Source: Amycolatopsis eburnea
GTDB lineage: Bacteria > Actinomycetota > Actinomycetes > Mycobacteriales > Pseudonocardiaceae
Reading direction: 5' to 3'
Length of the DNA: 64,000 nt
Assembly: GCF_003937945.1 (NCBI RefSeq)
Contig: NZ_RSEC01000024.1
Coordinates: 62,001 to 126,000, forward strand
A program made the position numbers and the translations under genes. Of this stretch, positions 43,651 to 53,040 are shown one piece after another. Under the pieces are notes generated by a model. The model did no database searches and was not told where the DNA came from. It worked only from the letters and a program-made list of their open reading frames with translations. How positions within the stretch are numbered: the stretch's first letter is position 1; each line of letters starts with the position of its first letter.

Positions 43651-44675
43651 GCGACCTCCCCGTCCTCGCCGTCACCCTCGGCGACCCCGTGGGCATCGGC
43701 CCGGAGATCACCCTGAAGACCCTGGCCGAGCCGGAGGCGCTGCAGCTGGCGCGCGGGGTCGCGGTCGGCGACGCGCCGGTGCTCGACCGCGTCGCCCGGC
43801 ACCTGGGCCTGTCCGTGGAGATCAACCCGATCGCCACGGTCGCCGACGCGCGCTTCACCCCGGGCGTGATCGACGTGCTCGACCTGGGTGTCGTCACCGA
43901 AGACCTGCCGTGGGGCGAGGTCAACGCGACCGCGGGCGCGGCGGCGGTCGGCGCGATCGAGGTCGCCACCCGGCTCGCGCTGGCCGGCGAGGTCGACGCG
44001 GTCGTGACCGCGCCGATCAACAAGGAGGCGATCTGGGCCGCGGGTTCGCAGCACCTCGGGCACACCGAGATGCTCGGCGAGCTGACCGGCTCGACCCGGT
44101 TCAACACGATGTTCTGGGTGTCCGGGCTGAAGATCTTCTTCGCCACCCGGCACCTCTCGCTGCGTGAGGCGATCGACCGGATCACGCGGGAGAACATCGA
44201 ACACGCGATCCGCGAGGCGTACACCGCGCTGGAGGTGTTCGGCACGGAGAAACCGAGACTCGCCGTGGCGGCGCTGAACCCGCACGGCGGCGAGAACGGC
44301 AAGTTCGGCGACGAGGAGATCGTCGCCATCGCGCCCGCGGTGGCCGCCGCGCAGGCCGCGGGGCTCGACGTCGTCGGCCCGATCCCGGCGGATTCCGTGT
44401 TCCACCAAGGGATCCAAGGCCGCTTCGACGGCGTGCTCTCGCTCTACCACGACCAGGGGCACATCGCGTCGAAGACGTACGACTTCGACGGCACGGTCTC
44501 GGTGACCGTCGGCCTGCCGATCCTGCGCACGTCGGTCGACCACGGCACGGCGTTCGACATCGCCGGCACGGGCCGGGCTTCGCACGGCACGATGCGCGCG
44601 GCGTTCAAGGCCGCGGCGACACTGGCGCCGTACGCGCGGAAGCTGCCCGCGATCTACCCGCCGAGCGTCCGGTGA
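43647..44675 (+). CDS. pdxA2: PdxA-family 4-phospho-D-threonate dehydrogenase
   Basis: The 342-residue protein shows the PdxA markers TLGDPVGIGPEITLK, APINKEAI, GHTEMLGELTG, LNPHGGENGKFGDEE and DHGTAFDIAGTGRASHGTM, with the metal-binding His/Asp residues. In this context it probably oxidises and decarboxylates 4-phospho-D-threonate to dihydroxyacetone phosphate, rather than acting in vitamin B6 synthesis. The GTG overlaps the kinase stop by 4 bases. Confidence 0.87.
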   Translation: MSDLPVLAVTLGDPVGIGPEITLKTLAEPEALQLARGVAVGDAPVLDRVARHLGLSVEINPIATVADARFTPGVIDVLDLGVVTEDLPWGEVNATAGAAAVGAIEVATRLALAGEVDAVVTAPINKEAIWAAGSQHLGHTEMLGELTGSTRFNTMFWVSGLKIFFATRHLSLREAIDRITRENIEHAIREAYTALEVFGTEKPRLAVAALNPHGGENGKFGDEEIVAIAPAVAAAQAAGLDVVGPIPADSVFHQGIQGRFDGVLSLYHDQGHIASKTYDFDGTVSVTVGLPILRTSVDHGTAFDIAGTGRASHGTMRAAFKAAATLAPYARKLPAIYPPSVR

Positions 44676-45949
44676 TCCCCCGCAAGCGCTGGGCGTACGT
44701 GATCCCGGTCGCGGTGGTCATGTACCTGCTGGCCTACCTCGACCGCACGAACGTCGCGGTGATCCTGCCCTACATCGGCGGCGACTTCCCGCTGTCCGCC
44801 AGCGCGAAGGGGCTGGCGAGCGGCATCTTCTTCGTCGGCTACCTCGTCCTGCAGATCCCGGCGGCGGTGCTGGCGGCGAAGTGGAGCGCCCGCAAGACGG
44901 TGCTGATCCTGATGATCGCGTGGGCGTTCGCGGCGGTGCTGTGCGGACTCGTGCGGAACGAAACGCAGCTGCACCTCGCGCGATTGCTGCTCGGGCTGTT
45001 CGAAGGCGGCGTGTGGCCCGCGGTGCTGATCCTGCTGGCGTCCTGGTTCCCGCAGGCCGAACGGGCGCGCGCGAACGCGTTGTGGATGACGTGCCTGCCG
45101 ATCTCGGCGATCGTCATGTCCCCGCTGTCCGGGCTGATGCTCGACCACATGTCGTGGCGCTGGGTGTTCGTGCTCCAGGGCCTGCCGCCGCTGCTGTGGG
45201 CGGTCGTCTGGTCGTTCGCGGTGGCCGACCGCCCGGCGAAGGCGCGCTGGATCTCCGCCGAGGAACGCGAATACCTCGAAACCACGTTGAAGGCCGAAGA
45301 AGACGCGAAGCCGGCCTTCGCGAAGCAGGGCTACCGGCAGGCGCTCGCGAACCGCCAGGTGCTGCTGCTGATCGGCGTCTACTTCTTCTGGATCACCGGC
45401 TTCTACGGCTTCAGCCTGTGGCTGCCCTCGGTCGTGAAGGCGATGACGGGCGGTTCGGCCACCGCGGTCGGGTTCCTCTCCGCCGTGCCGTACGTCCTCG
45501 CGCTGGCCGGGATGGTCGCGTGCGCGCACTGGTCGGACCGCACCGGCAACCGGCGGCTCGCGGTCACCGTGCCGCTGCTCGTCGCCATCGCCGGGCTCCT
45601 GCTCGGCAACCTCGTGCACTGGCCGCCTGCCGTGCAGCTGGTCCTGCTGTGCGTCGTCGCGACCGGCGTGTACATGCCGTACGGGCCGTTCTGGGCGATC
45701 CCCAGCCGGCTCCTCGGCATCGAGGTGGTCGCCGTGGCGATGGGCCTGATCAACGCGCTCGGCAACCTCGGCGGGTTCGCCGGGCCCTACCTGGTCGGCT
45801 GGCTCACCGACGTCACCGGCAGCGCGACCACCGGGTTCGTGGTGCTGGCCGCGTTCCTCGCCGTGGCCGCCGGCCTCGCGTTCTTCGGGCTGAAACCCGC
45901 GGCTGTGGCAGAGTCGGCGCATGTCCCAGCCCCGACCAGGCACCCGTGA
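44672..45949 (+). CDS. MFS transporter of the anion:cation symporter family
   Basis: The 425-residue transporter starts at a GTG overlapping the pdxA2 stop. It opens VVMYLLAYLDRTNVAVILPY (the ACS-family DRTN motif) and contains GLFEGGVWPAVLILLASWFP and GLMLDHMSWRWVF. The family imports sugar acids, so threonate uptake fits the operon. About 12 helices are visible. Confidence 0.88.
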   Translation: MIPRKRWAYVIPVAVVMYLLAYLDRTNVAVILPYIGGDFPLSASAKGLASGIFFVGYLVLQIPAAVLAAKWSARKTVLILMIAWAFAAVLCGLVRNETQLHLARLLLGLFEGGVWPAVLILLASWFPQAERARANALWMTCLPISAIVMSPLSGLMLDHMSWRWVFVLQGLPPLLWAVVWSFAVADRPAKARWISAEEREYLETTLKAEEDAKPAFAKQGYRQALANRQVLLLIGVYFFWITGFYGFSLWLPSVVKAMTGGSATAVGFLSAVPYVLALAGMVACAHWSDRTGNRRLAVTVPLLVAIAGLLLGNLVHWPPAVQLVLLCVVATGVYMPYGPFWAIPSRLLGIEVVAVAMGLINALGNLGGFAGPYLVGWLTDVTGSATTGFVVLAAFLAVAAGLAFFGLKPAAVAESAHVPAPTRHP

Positions 45950-46721
45950 CCGGCGCGCGATGCTGCTGGAGGCCGTCCGCGACGGCGCCGGCGGCATCGC
46001 GGAGCTGGCCGCCGAGTTCGGCGTCTCCGAGTCGACGATCCGCCGCGACCTCGCCTCCCTCGCCGGGGCCGGGCACGTCGTCCGCACCTACGGCGGCGCG
46101 CTCGACACCGAGCGCAGTCCCCGGGAGAAGGACCAGGAGCACGCCGCGGCCAAGGAGGCCATCGCACGCGAGGCCGCCGCGCTGGTCGAGGACGGCGAGG
46201 TGGTGCTGCTCGACGCCGGCACGACCACCGGCAGGCTCGCCCGCCACCTCGCGCACCGCGAGGGGCTGACGGTGGTCACCAACGGCGTCAACGCCATCCG
46301 CGAGCTGGCCGGGTTCGCCGGGATCGACCTGATCGTCCTCGGCGGCCGGCTGCGGCACCCCAACGAAGCGATCCTGGGCGAGAGCGTGCTGGCCCAGCTG
46401 CGGCACATCTCACCCGATCGGGTGTTCCTGGGCGCGGACGGCGTGGTCGACGGCCGGGGGCTGTGCTGCCCCTCACTGGAGCAGTCGGTGGTCAAGCACG
46501 CGATGCTCCACGCGGGCGGCGAAGCGTACGTGCTGGCCGACCACTCCAAGCTGGGAAAGGCCCCTTTTTCCTACTGGGCTCCGCTGGATCGCGACTACCG
46601 GCTGATCACCGACGAGCCGCGGGTCGACGTCGTCTTCCCGCAGTTCGCCGACAGCGTGATCCCGGCGGGAGGATCCGAAATTGTCGGTGGTGCCGCGCAT
46701 CATGGACGACGTGGCAGTTGA
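45921..46721 (+). CDS. DeoR-family transcriptional regulator
   Basis: The 266-residue repressor has the N-terminal HTH IAELAAEFGVSESTIRRDLA. Its sugar-phosphate-binding domain includes LLDAGTTTGRLARHL, VVTNGVNAIRELA, GADGVVDGRGLCCPSLEQ and LADHSKLGKAPFSYWAPLD. It overlaps the MFS gene by 29 bases and is the last gene of the threonate unit, which it probably regulates. Confidence 0.92.
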   Translation: MSQPRPGTRDRRAMLLEAVRDGAGGIAELAAEFGVSESTIRRDLASLAGAGHVVRTYGGALDTERSPREKDQEHAAAKEAIAREAAALVEDGEVVLLDAGTTTGRLARHLAHREGLTVVTNGVNAIRELAGFAGIDLIVLGGRLRHPNEAILGESVLAQLRHISPDRVFLGADGVVDGRGLCCPSLEQSVVKHAMLHAGGEAYVLADHSKLGKAPFSYWAPLDRDYRLITDEPRVDVVFPQFADSVIPAGGSEIVGGAAHHGRRGS

Positions 46722-49700
46722 CGTGCTCGACCTCTTCTCCCCCGCGACCCGGGACTGGTTCGCGGGGGCCTTCGCCGCGCCCACCGCGGCGCAGGAAGGG
46801 GCCTGGCGGGCGGCGCACGCGGGCGAGCACGCCCTCGTCGTCGCGCCGACCGGGTCCGGCAAGACCCTGTCCGCGTTCCTCTGGGCGCTCGACCGGCTCT
46901 CGGTGGAACCACCGCCGGCGGAGGCCACCAAGCGCTGCCGCATCCTCTACGTCTCCCCGCTGAAGGCCCTCGCGGTCGACGTCCAGCGGAACCTGCGCGC
47001 GCCGCTGGCGGGCATCTCGCAGGCCACCCGGCGGCTCGGGCTGCCGGTGCCGGAGATCGAAGTGGGCATGCGCACCGGCGACACCACCGCGGCCGAGCGC
47101 CGCACGTTCGGCAAGACCCCGCCGGACGTGCTGGTGACCACGCCGGAGTCGCTCTTCCTCATCCTCACGTCGTCGGCGCGGGAGTCGCTGCGCGGCGTCG
47201 AGACCGTGATCGTCGACGAGGTGCACGCGGTCGCCGGCGGCAAGCGCGGCGCGCACCTCGCGCTCTCCCTGGAGCGGCTGGACTCGCTGCTGCCGAAGCC
47301 GGCGCAGCGGATCGGGCTCTCGGCGACGGTCCGCCCGGTCGACGAGGTGAGCGCGTTCCTCGCCGGGGGCCGCCCGGTGCGGGTGGTCCAGCCGAAGCTG
47401 GCGAAGACCATCGAGGTGCGCGTCGAGGTCCCGGTCGAGGACATGAGCAACCTCGACGCACCGCAGGGTCCGGCACCGAGTCCGCTCGACGCGCTGGAGT
47501 CCCTGGAGTCGCTGACCGAGGCGTTCCCGCCCGGCGACATCGCGCCCGGCGGCCTGGGCACGCTGGAGGAGATGGCGGGCAACCCGGTGCAGCGGCCGTC
47601 GATCTGGCCGGCCGTCGAGGAGCGGGTGCTGAGCCTGATCCGGGCCCACCGCTCGACCATCGTGTTCGCCAACTCGCGCCGGCTCACCGAGCGGATGACG
47701 GCGCGGCTCAACGAGCTGGCCGCCGAGCAGACCGAACTCACGCCCGCGGATGCCTTCCCCGCCGAGGCTGTAGGCCAGTCCGGGGTCAGCACCGGCGCGC
47801 CGCCGGTGATCGCCCGGGCGCACCACGGGTCGATGTCGCGGGAGCAGCGCACGCACGTCGAGGAGGACCTCAAGTCCGGGCGGCTGCCGTGCGTGGTCGC
47901 GACGTCGTCGCTGGAGCTGGGCATCGACATGGGCGCGGTCGACCTGGTGGTGCAGATCGAGGCGCCGCCGACGGTGGCGTCCGGGCTGCAGCGCGTCGGC
48001 CGGGCCGGGCACCAGGTCGGCGCCGTCTCCTCCGGGGTGATGTTCCCGAAGTTCCGCGGCGACCTCGTCTCGTGCGCGGTGGTCGCGGAACGGATGGCGA
48101 GCGGCGCGATCGAGGCGGTCCGGTACCCGCGCAACCCGCTCGACGTCCTGGCGCAGCACGTCGTGGCCATGGTGGCGCTGGAACCGTGGACGGTGCCGGA
48201 CCTGGCGTCGCTGGTGCGGCGGGCGGCGCCGTTCGCGTCGCTGCCGGACGACGCGCTGCACGCGGTGCTCGACATGCTCGCGGGCCGGTACCCCAGCGAG
48301 GAGTTCGGCGAGCTGCGGGCGCGGATCACGTGGGACCGCATCAGCGGCGAACTGCGCGGGCGGCCGGGCTCGCAGCGGCTGGCCGTGACCTCGGGCGGCA
48401 CCATCCCGGACCGCGGCCTGTTCACCGTCATGACGCCGGGCGCGGACGACAAGCCCGGCTCGCGGGTCGGCGAGTTCGACGAAGAGATGGTGTACGAGTC
48501 GCGGGTCGGCGACACCATCCTGCTCGGCACGTCGTCGTGGCGGATCACCGACATCACGCACGACCGGGTCATCGTGGTGCCCGCGCCCGGCGAGCCGGCG
48601 CGGATGCCGTTCTGGAAGGGCGACGCGCCGGGCCGTCCGCTGGAACTCGGCCGGGCGCTGGGGAAGTTCGTCCGTGAACTGTCCACATCGGACGCGGACA
48701 AGGCACGCGAGCGGGCCGCCGCGGCGGGGCTGGACGAGCGGGCGTGCGACAACCTGCTGCAGTACCTGGCCGAGCAGAAGGAAGCCACGCGGCACGTCCC
48801 GAACGACCGGACGATCCTGCTGGAGCGCTACCGCGACGAGCTGGGCGACTGGCGGATCGTCGTGCACTCGCCGTTCGGCGCGCAGGTGAACGCGCCGTGG
48901 GCCCTCGCGATCGCCGCGCGGCTGCGGGAGAACCGCGGGGTGGACGCGCAGGTGGCGCACTCCGACGACGGCATCGTCCTGCGGCTGCCCGACGCTCTCG
49001 ACGCCGACGGCGCGGACGTCACCATCGGCGCGGACGACATCCTGCTCGACCCCGAAGAGGTGGAGCAGCTGATCGTCGCCGAGGTCGGCGGCTCGGCCGT
49101 GTTCGCGGCCCGGTTCCGGGAGTGCGCGGCGCGGTCGCTGCTGCTGCCGCGCCGGGACCCCCGGCGCCGGACTCCCCTGTGGCAGCAACGGCAACGCGCG
49201 TCGCAGCTGCTGTCGGTCGCGGCTAAGTACGAACGGTTCCCGGTCGTGCTGGAAGCGATGCGGGAGGTCCTGCAGGACGTCTACGACGTGGGCGGGCTGC
49301 GGGAGCTGATGGCCGACGTCCGGGCACGCAAGGTCCGGCTGGTGGAGGTCGAGACGCCGGCCGCGTCGCCGTTCGCGCGCAGCCTGCTCTTCGGCTACGT
49401 CGGGATGTTCCTGTACGAGACCGACGCGCCGCTGGCCGAGCGGCGGGCGGCGGCGCTGTCGCTGGATTCGGCGCTGCTGGCCGAACTCCTCGGCACCGAA
49501 GCGATCCGCGAACTGCTCGACCCGGAAGCTGTGCGCGAGGTGGAACGGTCGCTGCAACGGCTCGAACCCGACCGGCACGCGCGCTCGGCCGAGGACGCCG
49601 CCGACCTGCTGCGGTTCCTCGGCGACCTGACCGTCGAAGAGGCCGCGGAGCGCGGGATCCAGCCGGAGTGGCTCACCGAGCTGGAAGCGGCTCGGCGGGC

Positions 49701-51369
49701 GATCCGGGTGCGGATCGGCGGCACGGAACGGTTCCTGGCGATCGAGGACGCGGGCCGGGTGCGGGACGCGCTGGGCACCGCGCTGCCGGTGGGCGTGCCC
49801 GAGGCGTTCACCGAACCGGTGGCGGACCCGCTCGGCGACCTGCTGTCGCGGTACGCCCGCGGCCGCGGGCCGTTCGCGGCGGCGGCGGTGGCCGAGCGGT
49901 TCGGGCTCGGCCTGGCCGTCGTCACCGGCGTCCTCGACCGGATGACCGGCGAAGGCCGCCTGGTCCGCGGCGAACTGAGCCCGGTCGGGCATCCCGACAC
50001 CCACGGGGTCGGGATCGAGTACTGCGACTCCGCGGTCCTGCGCCGGCTGCGGCGGGCTTCGCTGGCGAAGCTGCGAGCGGAGGTCGAGCCGGTCGAGCCG
50101 GCGGCGCTGGGCCGGTTCCTGCCAGCGTGGCACGGGTTCGGCGGCCGCGTCCGGGCGGCGCCGACGGCGGACGACGTGCTGTCCGTCGTCGAGCAGCTCG
50201 CCGGGGCGCCGTTGCCGGCGAGCGCGGTGGAGTCGCTGATCCTGCCCGGGCGGCTGCCGGGCTACTCCCCCGCGCTGCTGGACGAGCTGACGACGGCGGG
50301 CGAGGTCACCTGGGCGGGCTGCGGCGCGCTGTCCGGCGGCGACGGCTGGATCGCCCTCGCCCCCACCGACGTCGCCGACCTGCTGCTGCCCGAAGTCGTC
50401 GAGGACATCCCGACCGGTCCGCTGCACGACGCGCTCGTGTCCACTTTGGAGGGTGGCGCGCTGTTCTTCCGGCAGCTGGTGGACCGCGCGACCGTGCTGG
50501 TGGAGAAGGCCCCGAGCGACGCCGAAGTCGTGGCGGCGCTGTGGGACCTGGTGTGGGCGGGGCTGGTCACCGGCGACACGCTGGGGCCGCTGCGGGCGCA
50601 GGTCGCCGGGCACGGCGCGCACAAACCCCGGCGCCAGGCGCCGCGCGGCCGGTACGCGCGGTTGCGGGCCGGGCGGCCGCAGATGCCGTCGCGCTCCGGA
50701 CCGCCGACCGTGGCGGGCCGGTGGGCGCTGACCCCGCCCCGCGAAACCGACGCGACCCGGCGAGCCCACGCCCGCACCGAGGCGTTCCTGGAGCGCCACG
50801 GCGTCCTTACGCGCGGCGCGCTCGACACCGAACGCGTCACCGGCGGGTTTTCGGGGATCTACAAGGTCCTCCGCGGCATGGAGGACACCGGCCAGGTGAT
50901 CCGCGGCTACGTCGTGGAGGGGCTCGGCGCGGCCCAGTTCGCGGCGAAGGGCGCGGTGGACCGCCTGCGCGCGCTGTCGGGCCCAGGCCGCCCGGCACCC
51001 GGCCGGGCGGTGGTCCTGGCCGCGGCGGACCCGGCTCAGCCGTACGGCGCGGCGCTCCCGTGGCCGGCGGCGACGGGCGACACGAAACACCGTCCGGCCC
51101 GCAAGGCCGGCGCGCTGGCGGTCCTGGTGGACGGCGTGCCGGCGCTCTACGTCGAACGAGGAGGCAAATCACTGCTGAGCTTCACCGAGGAGCGGCAACC
51201 GCTGGTGGACGCGGCGCAGGCGTTGTCGGCGGCGGTGCGGGAAGGCTGGCTGGGTCAGCTGTCGGTCCAGCGTGCGGACGGCGAGCAGGCGCTGACGTCG
51301 GAGCTGGCGGAAGTGCTGCGGGAAGCGGGTTTCCGGGCCACGCCCTCGGGTCTGCGCCTCCGGGCCTAA
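46681..51369 (+). CDS. lhr: ATP-dependent helicase Lhr
   Basis: The 1562-residue superfamily-2 helicase has Walker A (VVAPTGSGKTLSAFLWALDR), DEVH box (VIVDEVHAVAGGKRGAHLAL), GLSATVRPVDE, the helicase C domain with SSLELGIDMGAVDLVVQIE and LQRVGRAGHQVG, a winged-helix region and a long Lhr C-terminal half. The length matches long Lhr of mycobacteria and E. coli. It translocates 3'-5' on DNA and acts in repair. A TTG at 46681 follows GGGAGGA; the ATG at 46702 is the alternative. It overlaps the DeoR gene by about 40 bases. Confidence 0.95.
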   Translation: MSVVPRIMDDVAVDVLDLFSPATRDWFAGAFAAPTAAQEGAWRAAHAGEHALVVAPTGSGKTLSAFLWALDRLSVEPPPAEATKRCRILYVSPLKALAVDVQRNLRAPLAGISQATRRLGLPVPEIEVGMRTGDTTAAERRTFGKTPPDVLVTTPESLFLILTSSARESLRGVETVIVDEVHAVAGGKRGAHLALSLERLDSLLPKPAQRIGLSATVRPVDEVSAFLAGGRPVRVVQPKLAKTIEVRVEVPVEDMSNLDAPQGPAPSPLDALESLESLTEAFPPGDIAPGGLGTLEEMAGNPVQRPSIWPAVEERVLSLIRAHRSTIVFANSRRLTERMTARLNELAAEQTELTPADAFPAEAVGQSGVSTGAPPVIARAHHGSMSREQRTHVEEDLKSGRLPCVVATSSLELGIDMGAVDLVVQIEAPPTVASGLQRVGRAGHQVGAVSSGVMFPKFRGDLVSCAVVAERMASGAIEAVRYPRNPLDVLAQHVVAMVALEPWTVPDLASLVRRAAPFASLPDDALHAVLDMLAGRYPSEEFGELRARITWDRISGELRGRPGSQRLAVTSGGTIPDRGLFTVMTPGADDKPGSRVGEFDEEMVYESRVGDTILLGTSSWRITDITHDRVIVVPAPGEPARMPFWKGDAPGRPLELGRALGKFVRELSTSDADKARERAAAAGLDERACDNLLQYLAEQKEATRHVPNDRTILLERYRDELGDWRIVVHSPFGAQVNAPWALAIAARLRENRGVDAQVAHSDDGIVLRLPDALDADGADVTIGADDILLDPEEVEQLIVAEVGGSAVFAARFRECAARSLLLPRRDPRRRTPLWQQRQRASQLLSVAAKYERFPVVLEAMREVLQDVYDVGGLRELMADVRARKVRLVEVETPAASPFARSLLFGYVGMFLYETDAPLAERRAAALSLDSALLAELLGTEAIRELLDPEAVREVERSLQRLEPDRHARSAEDAADLLRFLGDLTVEEAAERGIQPEWLTELEAARRAIRVRIGGTERFLAIEDAGRVRDALGTALPVGVPEAFTEPVADPLGDLLSRYARGRGPFAAAAVAERFGLGLAVVTGVLDRMTGEGRLVRGELSPVGHPDTHGVGIEYCDSAVLRRLRRASLAKLRAEVEPVEPAALGRFLPAWHGFGGRVRAAPTADDVLSVVEQLAGAPLPASAVESLILPGRLPGYSPALLDELTTAGEVTWAGCGALSGGDGWIALAPTDVADLLLPEVVEDIPTGPLHDALVSTLEGGALFFRQLVDRATVLVEKAPSDAEVVAALWDLVWAGLVTGDTLGPLRAQVAGHGAHKPRRQAPRGRYARLRAGRPQMPSRSGPPTVAGRWALTPPRETDATRRAHARTEAFLERHGVLTRGALDTERVTGGFSGIYKVLRGMEDTGQVIRGYVVEGLGAAQFAAKGAVDRLRALSGPGRPAPGRAVVLAAADPAQPYGAALPWPAATGDTKHRPARKAGALAVLVDGVPALYVERGGKSLLSFTEERQPLVDAAQALSAAVREGWLGQLSVQRADGEQALTSELAEVLREAGFRATPSGLRLRA

Positions 51370-51406
51370 GCTGCCAGTCCGACACCGCACGAAGGATGTT
51401 CTGCTC

Positions 51407-51907
51407 ATGGCGATGCGCGAACTGCGCTATTTCGGCGACCCGATCCTCAAGTCCGTCTGCGACCCGGTCACCGTGTTCGACGAGAAGCTCGAGGCGCTCG
51501 TGCGGGACCTCGTCGACTCGGTCAAGCCCGCCGGGCGCGCCGGGCTCGCCGCGCCGCAGATCGGCGTCGGGCTGCGGGTGTTCAGCTATGACGTCGCCGG
51601 GCTGACCGGGTACGTCATCAACCCCGAGATCGTCGAGCTGTCCGAAGAGACGCACGAGATCAGCGAGGGCTGCCTGTCCGTGCCGGAGCTGTGGTTCCCC
51701 ACCCGGCGCGCCAAGCACGCGAAGGTCCGGGGCGTCGACGTCCACAACGAGCCCATCGAGGTCGAAGGCGAAGACGTGCTGGCCCAGTGCCTGCAGCACG
51801 AGACCGATCACCTCGACGGCGTCCTCTACCTCGACCGGCTCACCGCCGAGCGCAAGAAGTCCGCCCTGCGCGAAGCGCGGGAAAAAGACTGGTTCTGGAA
51901 GCGTTAG
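51407..51907 (+). CDS. def: peptide deformylase
   Basis: The 166-residue metallohydrolase has the three motifs GLAAPQIGV, EGCLSVPE (metal Cys) and QHETDHLDGVLY (HExDH). It removes the formyl group from nascent proteins. It ends overlapping the convergent ACT-GNAT gene by 4 bases. Confidence 0.96.
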   Translation: MAMRELRYFGDPILKSVCDPVTVFDEKLEALVRDLVDSVKPAGRAGLAAPQIGVGLRVFSYDVAGLTGYVINPEIVELSEETHEISEGCLSVPELWFPTRRAKHAKVRGVDVHNEPIEVEGEDVLAQCLQHETDHLDGVLYLDRLTAERKKSALREAREKDWFWKR

Positions 51908-52983
51908 GAGGGCAAGAACAGCCGAAGCTTGGCGCCGTCGTCGACGGCGCGTTCCGTCCGCAGGCCGGCCCGGGCCGCCGTGCGGGGCAGGACGTCGTCG
52001 CCGGTGAGGGAGTCCGCCGTCAGCTCCGTGATTCCCTGGGCTTCCGCGAGAACGGCGAGCCGGGCCAGCAGGGCCGTGCCGATGCCCTGCCGCTGCCAGT
52101 CGTCCTCCACCAGCAGGGAGATCTCGGCGGTGCCCGAAGCGTTCGGGATGAGCTGCGCCAGGCCGATCACCTCGCGGCCGAAGACCGCCAGCACGCTGGT
52201 TCCGCGCGGGGGCACGAGCAACCGGTGCAGCCAGCGGCGCGGGACCGTCCGCACGCCCGAGTGGTAGCGCCGGAAGAGCGTCGCCATCGAACAGCGCCGG
52301 TGCAGGTCGGCGACCGCGTCGGCGTCGCCGGGGACGCCTTTGCGCAGGACGATCGCGGCGCCGTCGGGACGGTCGAGCACGACCGGGCCGGCCGCGTTCC
52401 GGGCCGCCGCGGCGAGCAGCGCCAGCAGCGCTCCGGCGCGGGTCAGCTCCAGCTGGACGAACGGTGCCCAGCGGCGGCGCGCCACCAGCGCGCTGCCGCC
52501 GGCCAGCGCGAACACCGCCCGGTGCCCGCTCTCGGTGCGGGCCGGGTTCGCCTCGGTGGCGGGCACGAGGGTGACGACGTCGGCGGCGAGCACGTCCTTC
52601 AGCACTTCGGCGAGGCGGGCCGGGTCGTCGACCGCGCGGCGGGCCGCCAGCAGCGTCGACGCGGACGGGTCGACCAGCTCGTGGACGTCGGCGTCGATGA
52701 TCGCGGTGCATTCGCAGCCCTCGGCGCGCAGCGCTTCGACCAGCCGCCGGCGGGGCAGGCCGGTGGCGGGGCGCAGCACGATCTCGTCCAGCACCCCGCC
52801 GGGCACCGGCAGCACGCTCAGGCCGAGGATGTTGCACTCCAGGTCGGCGAGCCGGATGGCGAGGCGGGCCAGGGTGCCGGGGTGGTCGTGCATCCGGACC
52901 CGCACCCGCCACGCCGACGCGCCGGCGGGTTCCTCGACGACGGCCGTCCGGCCCGGCTGGGGCAACGCTCTGGAGGTCTCCAT
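51904..52983 (-). CDS. ACT-domain / GNAT acetyltransferase fusion
   Basis: The 359-residue protein has an N-terminal ACT-like domain (VRVRMHDHPGTLARLAIRLA, ECNILGLSV) that may bind an amino acid. A linker follows, then a C-terminal GNAT domain (IVLRKGVPGDADAVADLHRR, EISLLVEDDWQRQGIGTALL). A regulated protein or small-molecule acetyltransferase is likely, as in actinobacterial amino-acid-responsive Pat enzymes, which also fuse ACT and GNAT domains. I use ATG 52983; GTG 52992 is possible. Confidence 0.85.
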   Translation of the reverse strand: METSRALPQPGRTAVVEEPAGASAWRVRVRMHDHPGTLARLAIRLADLECNILGLSVLPVPGGVLDEIVLRPATGLPRRRLVEALRAEGCECTAIIDADVHELVDPSASTLLAARRAVDDPARLAEVLKDVLAADVVTLVPATEANPARTESGHRAVFALAGGSALVARRRWAPFVQLELTRAGALLALLAAAARNAAGPVVLDRPDGAAIVLRKGVPGDADAVADLHRRCSMATLFRRYHSGVRTVPRRWLHRLLVPPRGTSVLAVFGREVIGLAQLIPNASGTAEISLLVEDDWQRQGIGTALLARLAVLAEAQGITELTADSLTGDDVLPRTAARAGLRTERAVDDGAKLRLFLPS

Positions 52984-53040
52984 GCCCCCCACGGTCCCCG
53001 GTGGTTGTTGCCGCGCCAGGACGCCGGTGTTTCGCGCAGA

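Noticed and set aside
43647..44675. Vitamin B6 biosynthetic pdxA
   Set aside because: Actinomycetes generally use the PdxS/PdxT route, and the gene is coupled to a DUF1537 kinase.
46606..51090. A ~1500-residue open frame antisense to lhr
   Set aside because: Low-complexity Arg/Gly/Ala composition and no family match; lhr on the other strand is unmistakable.
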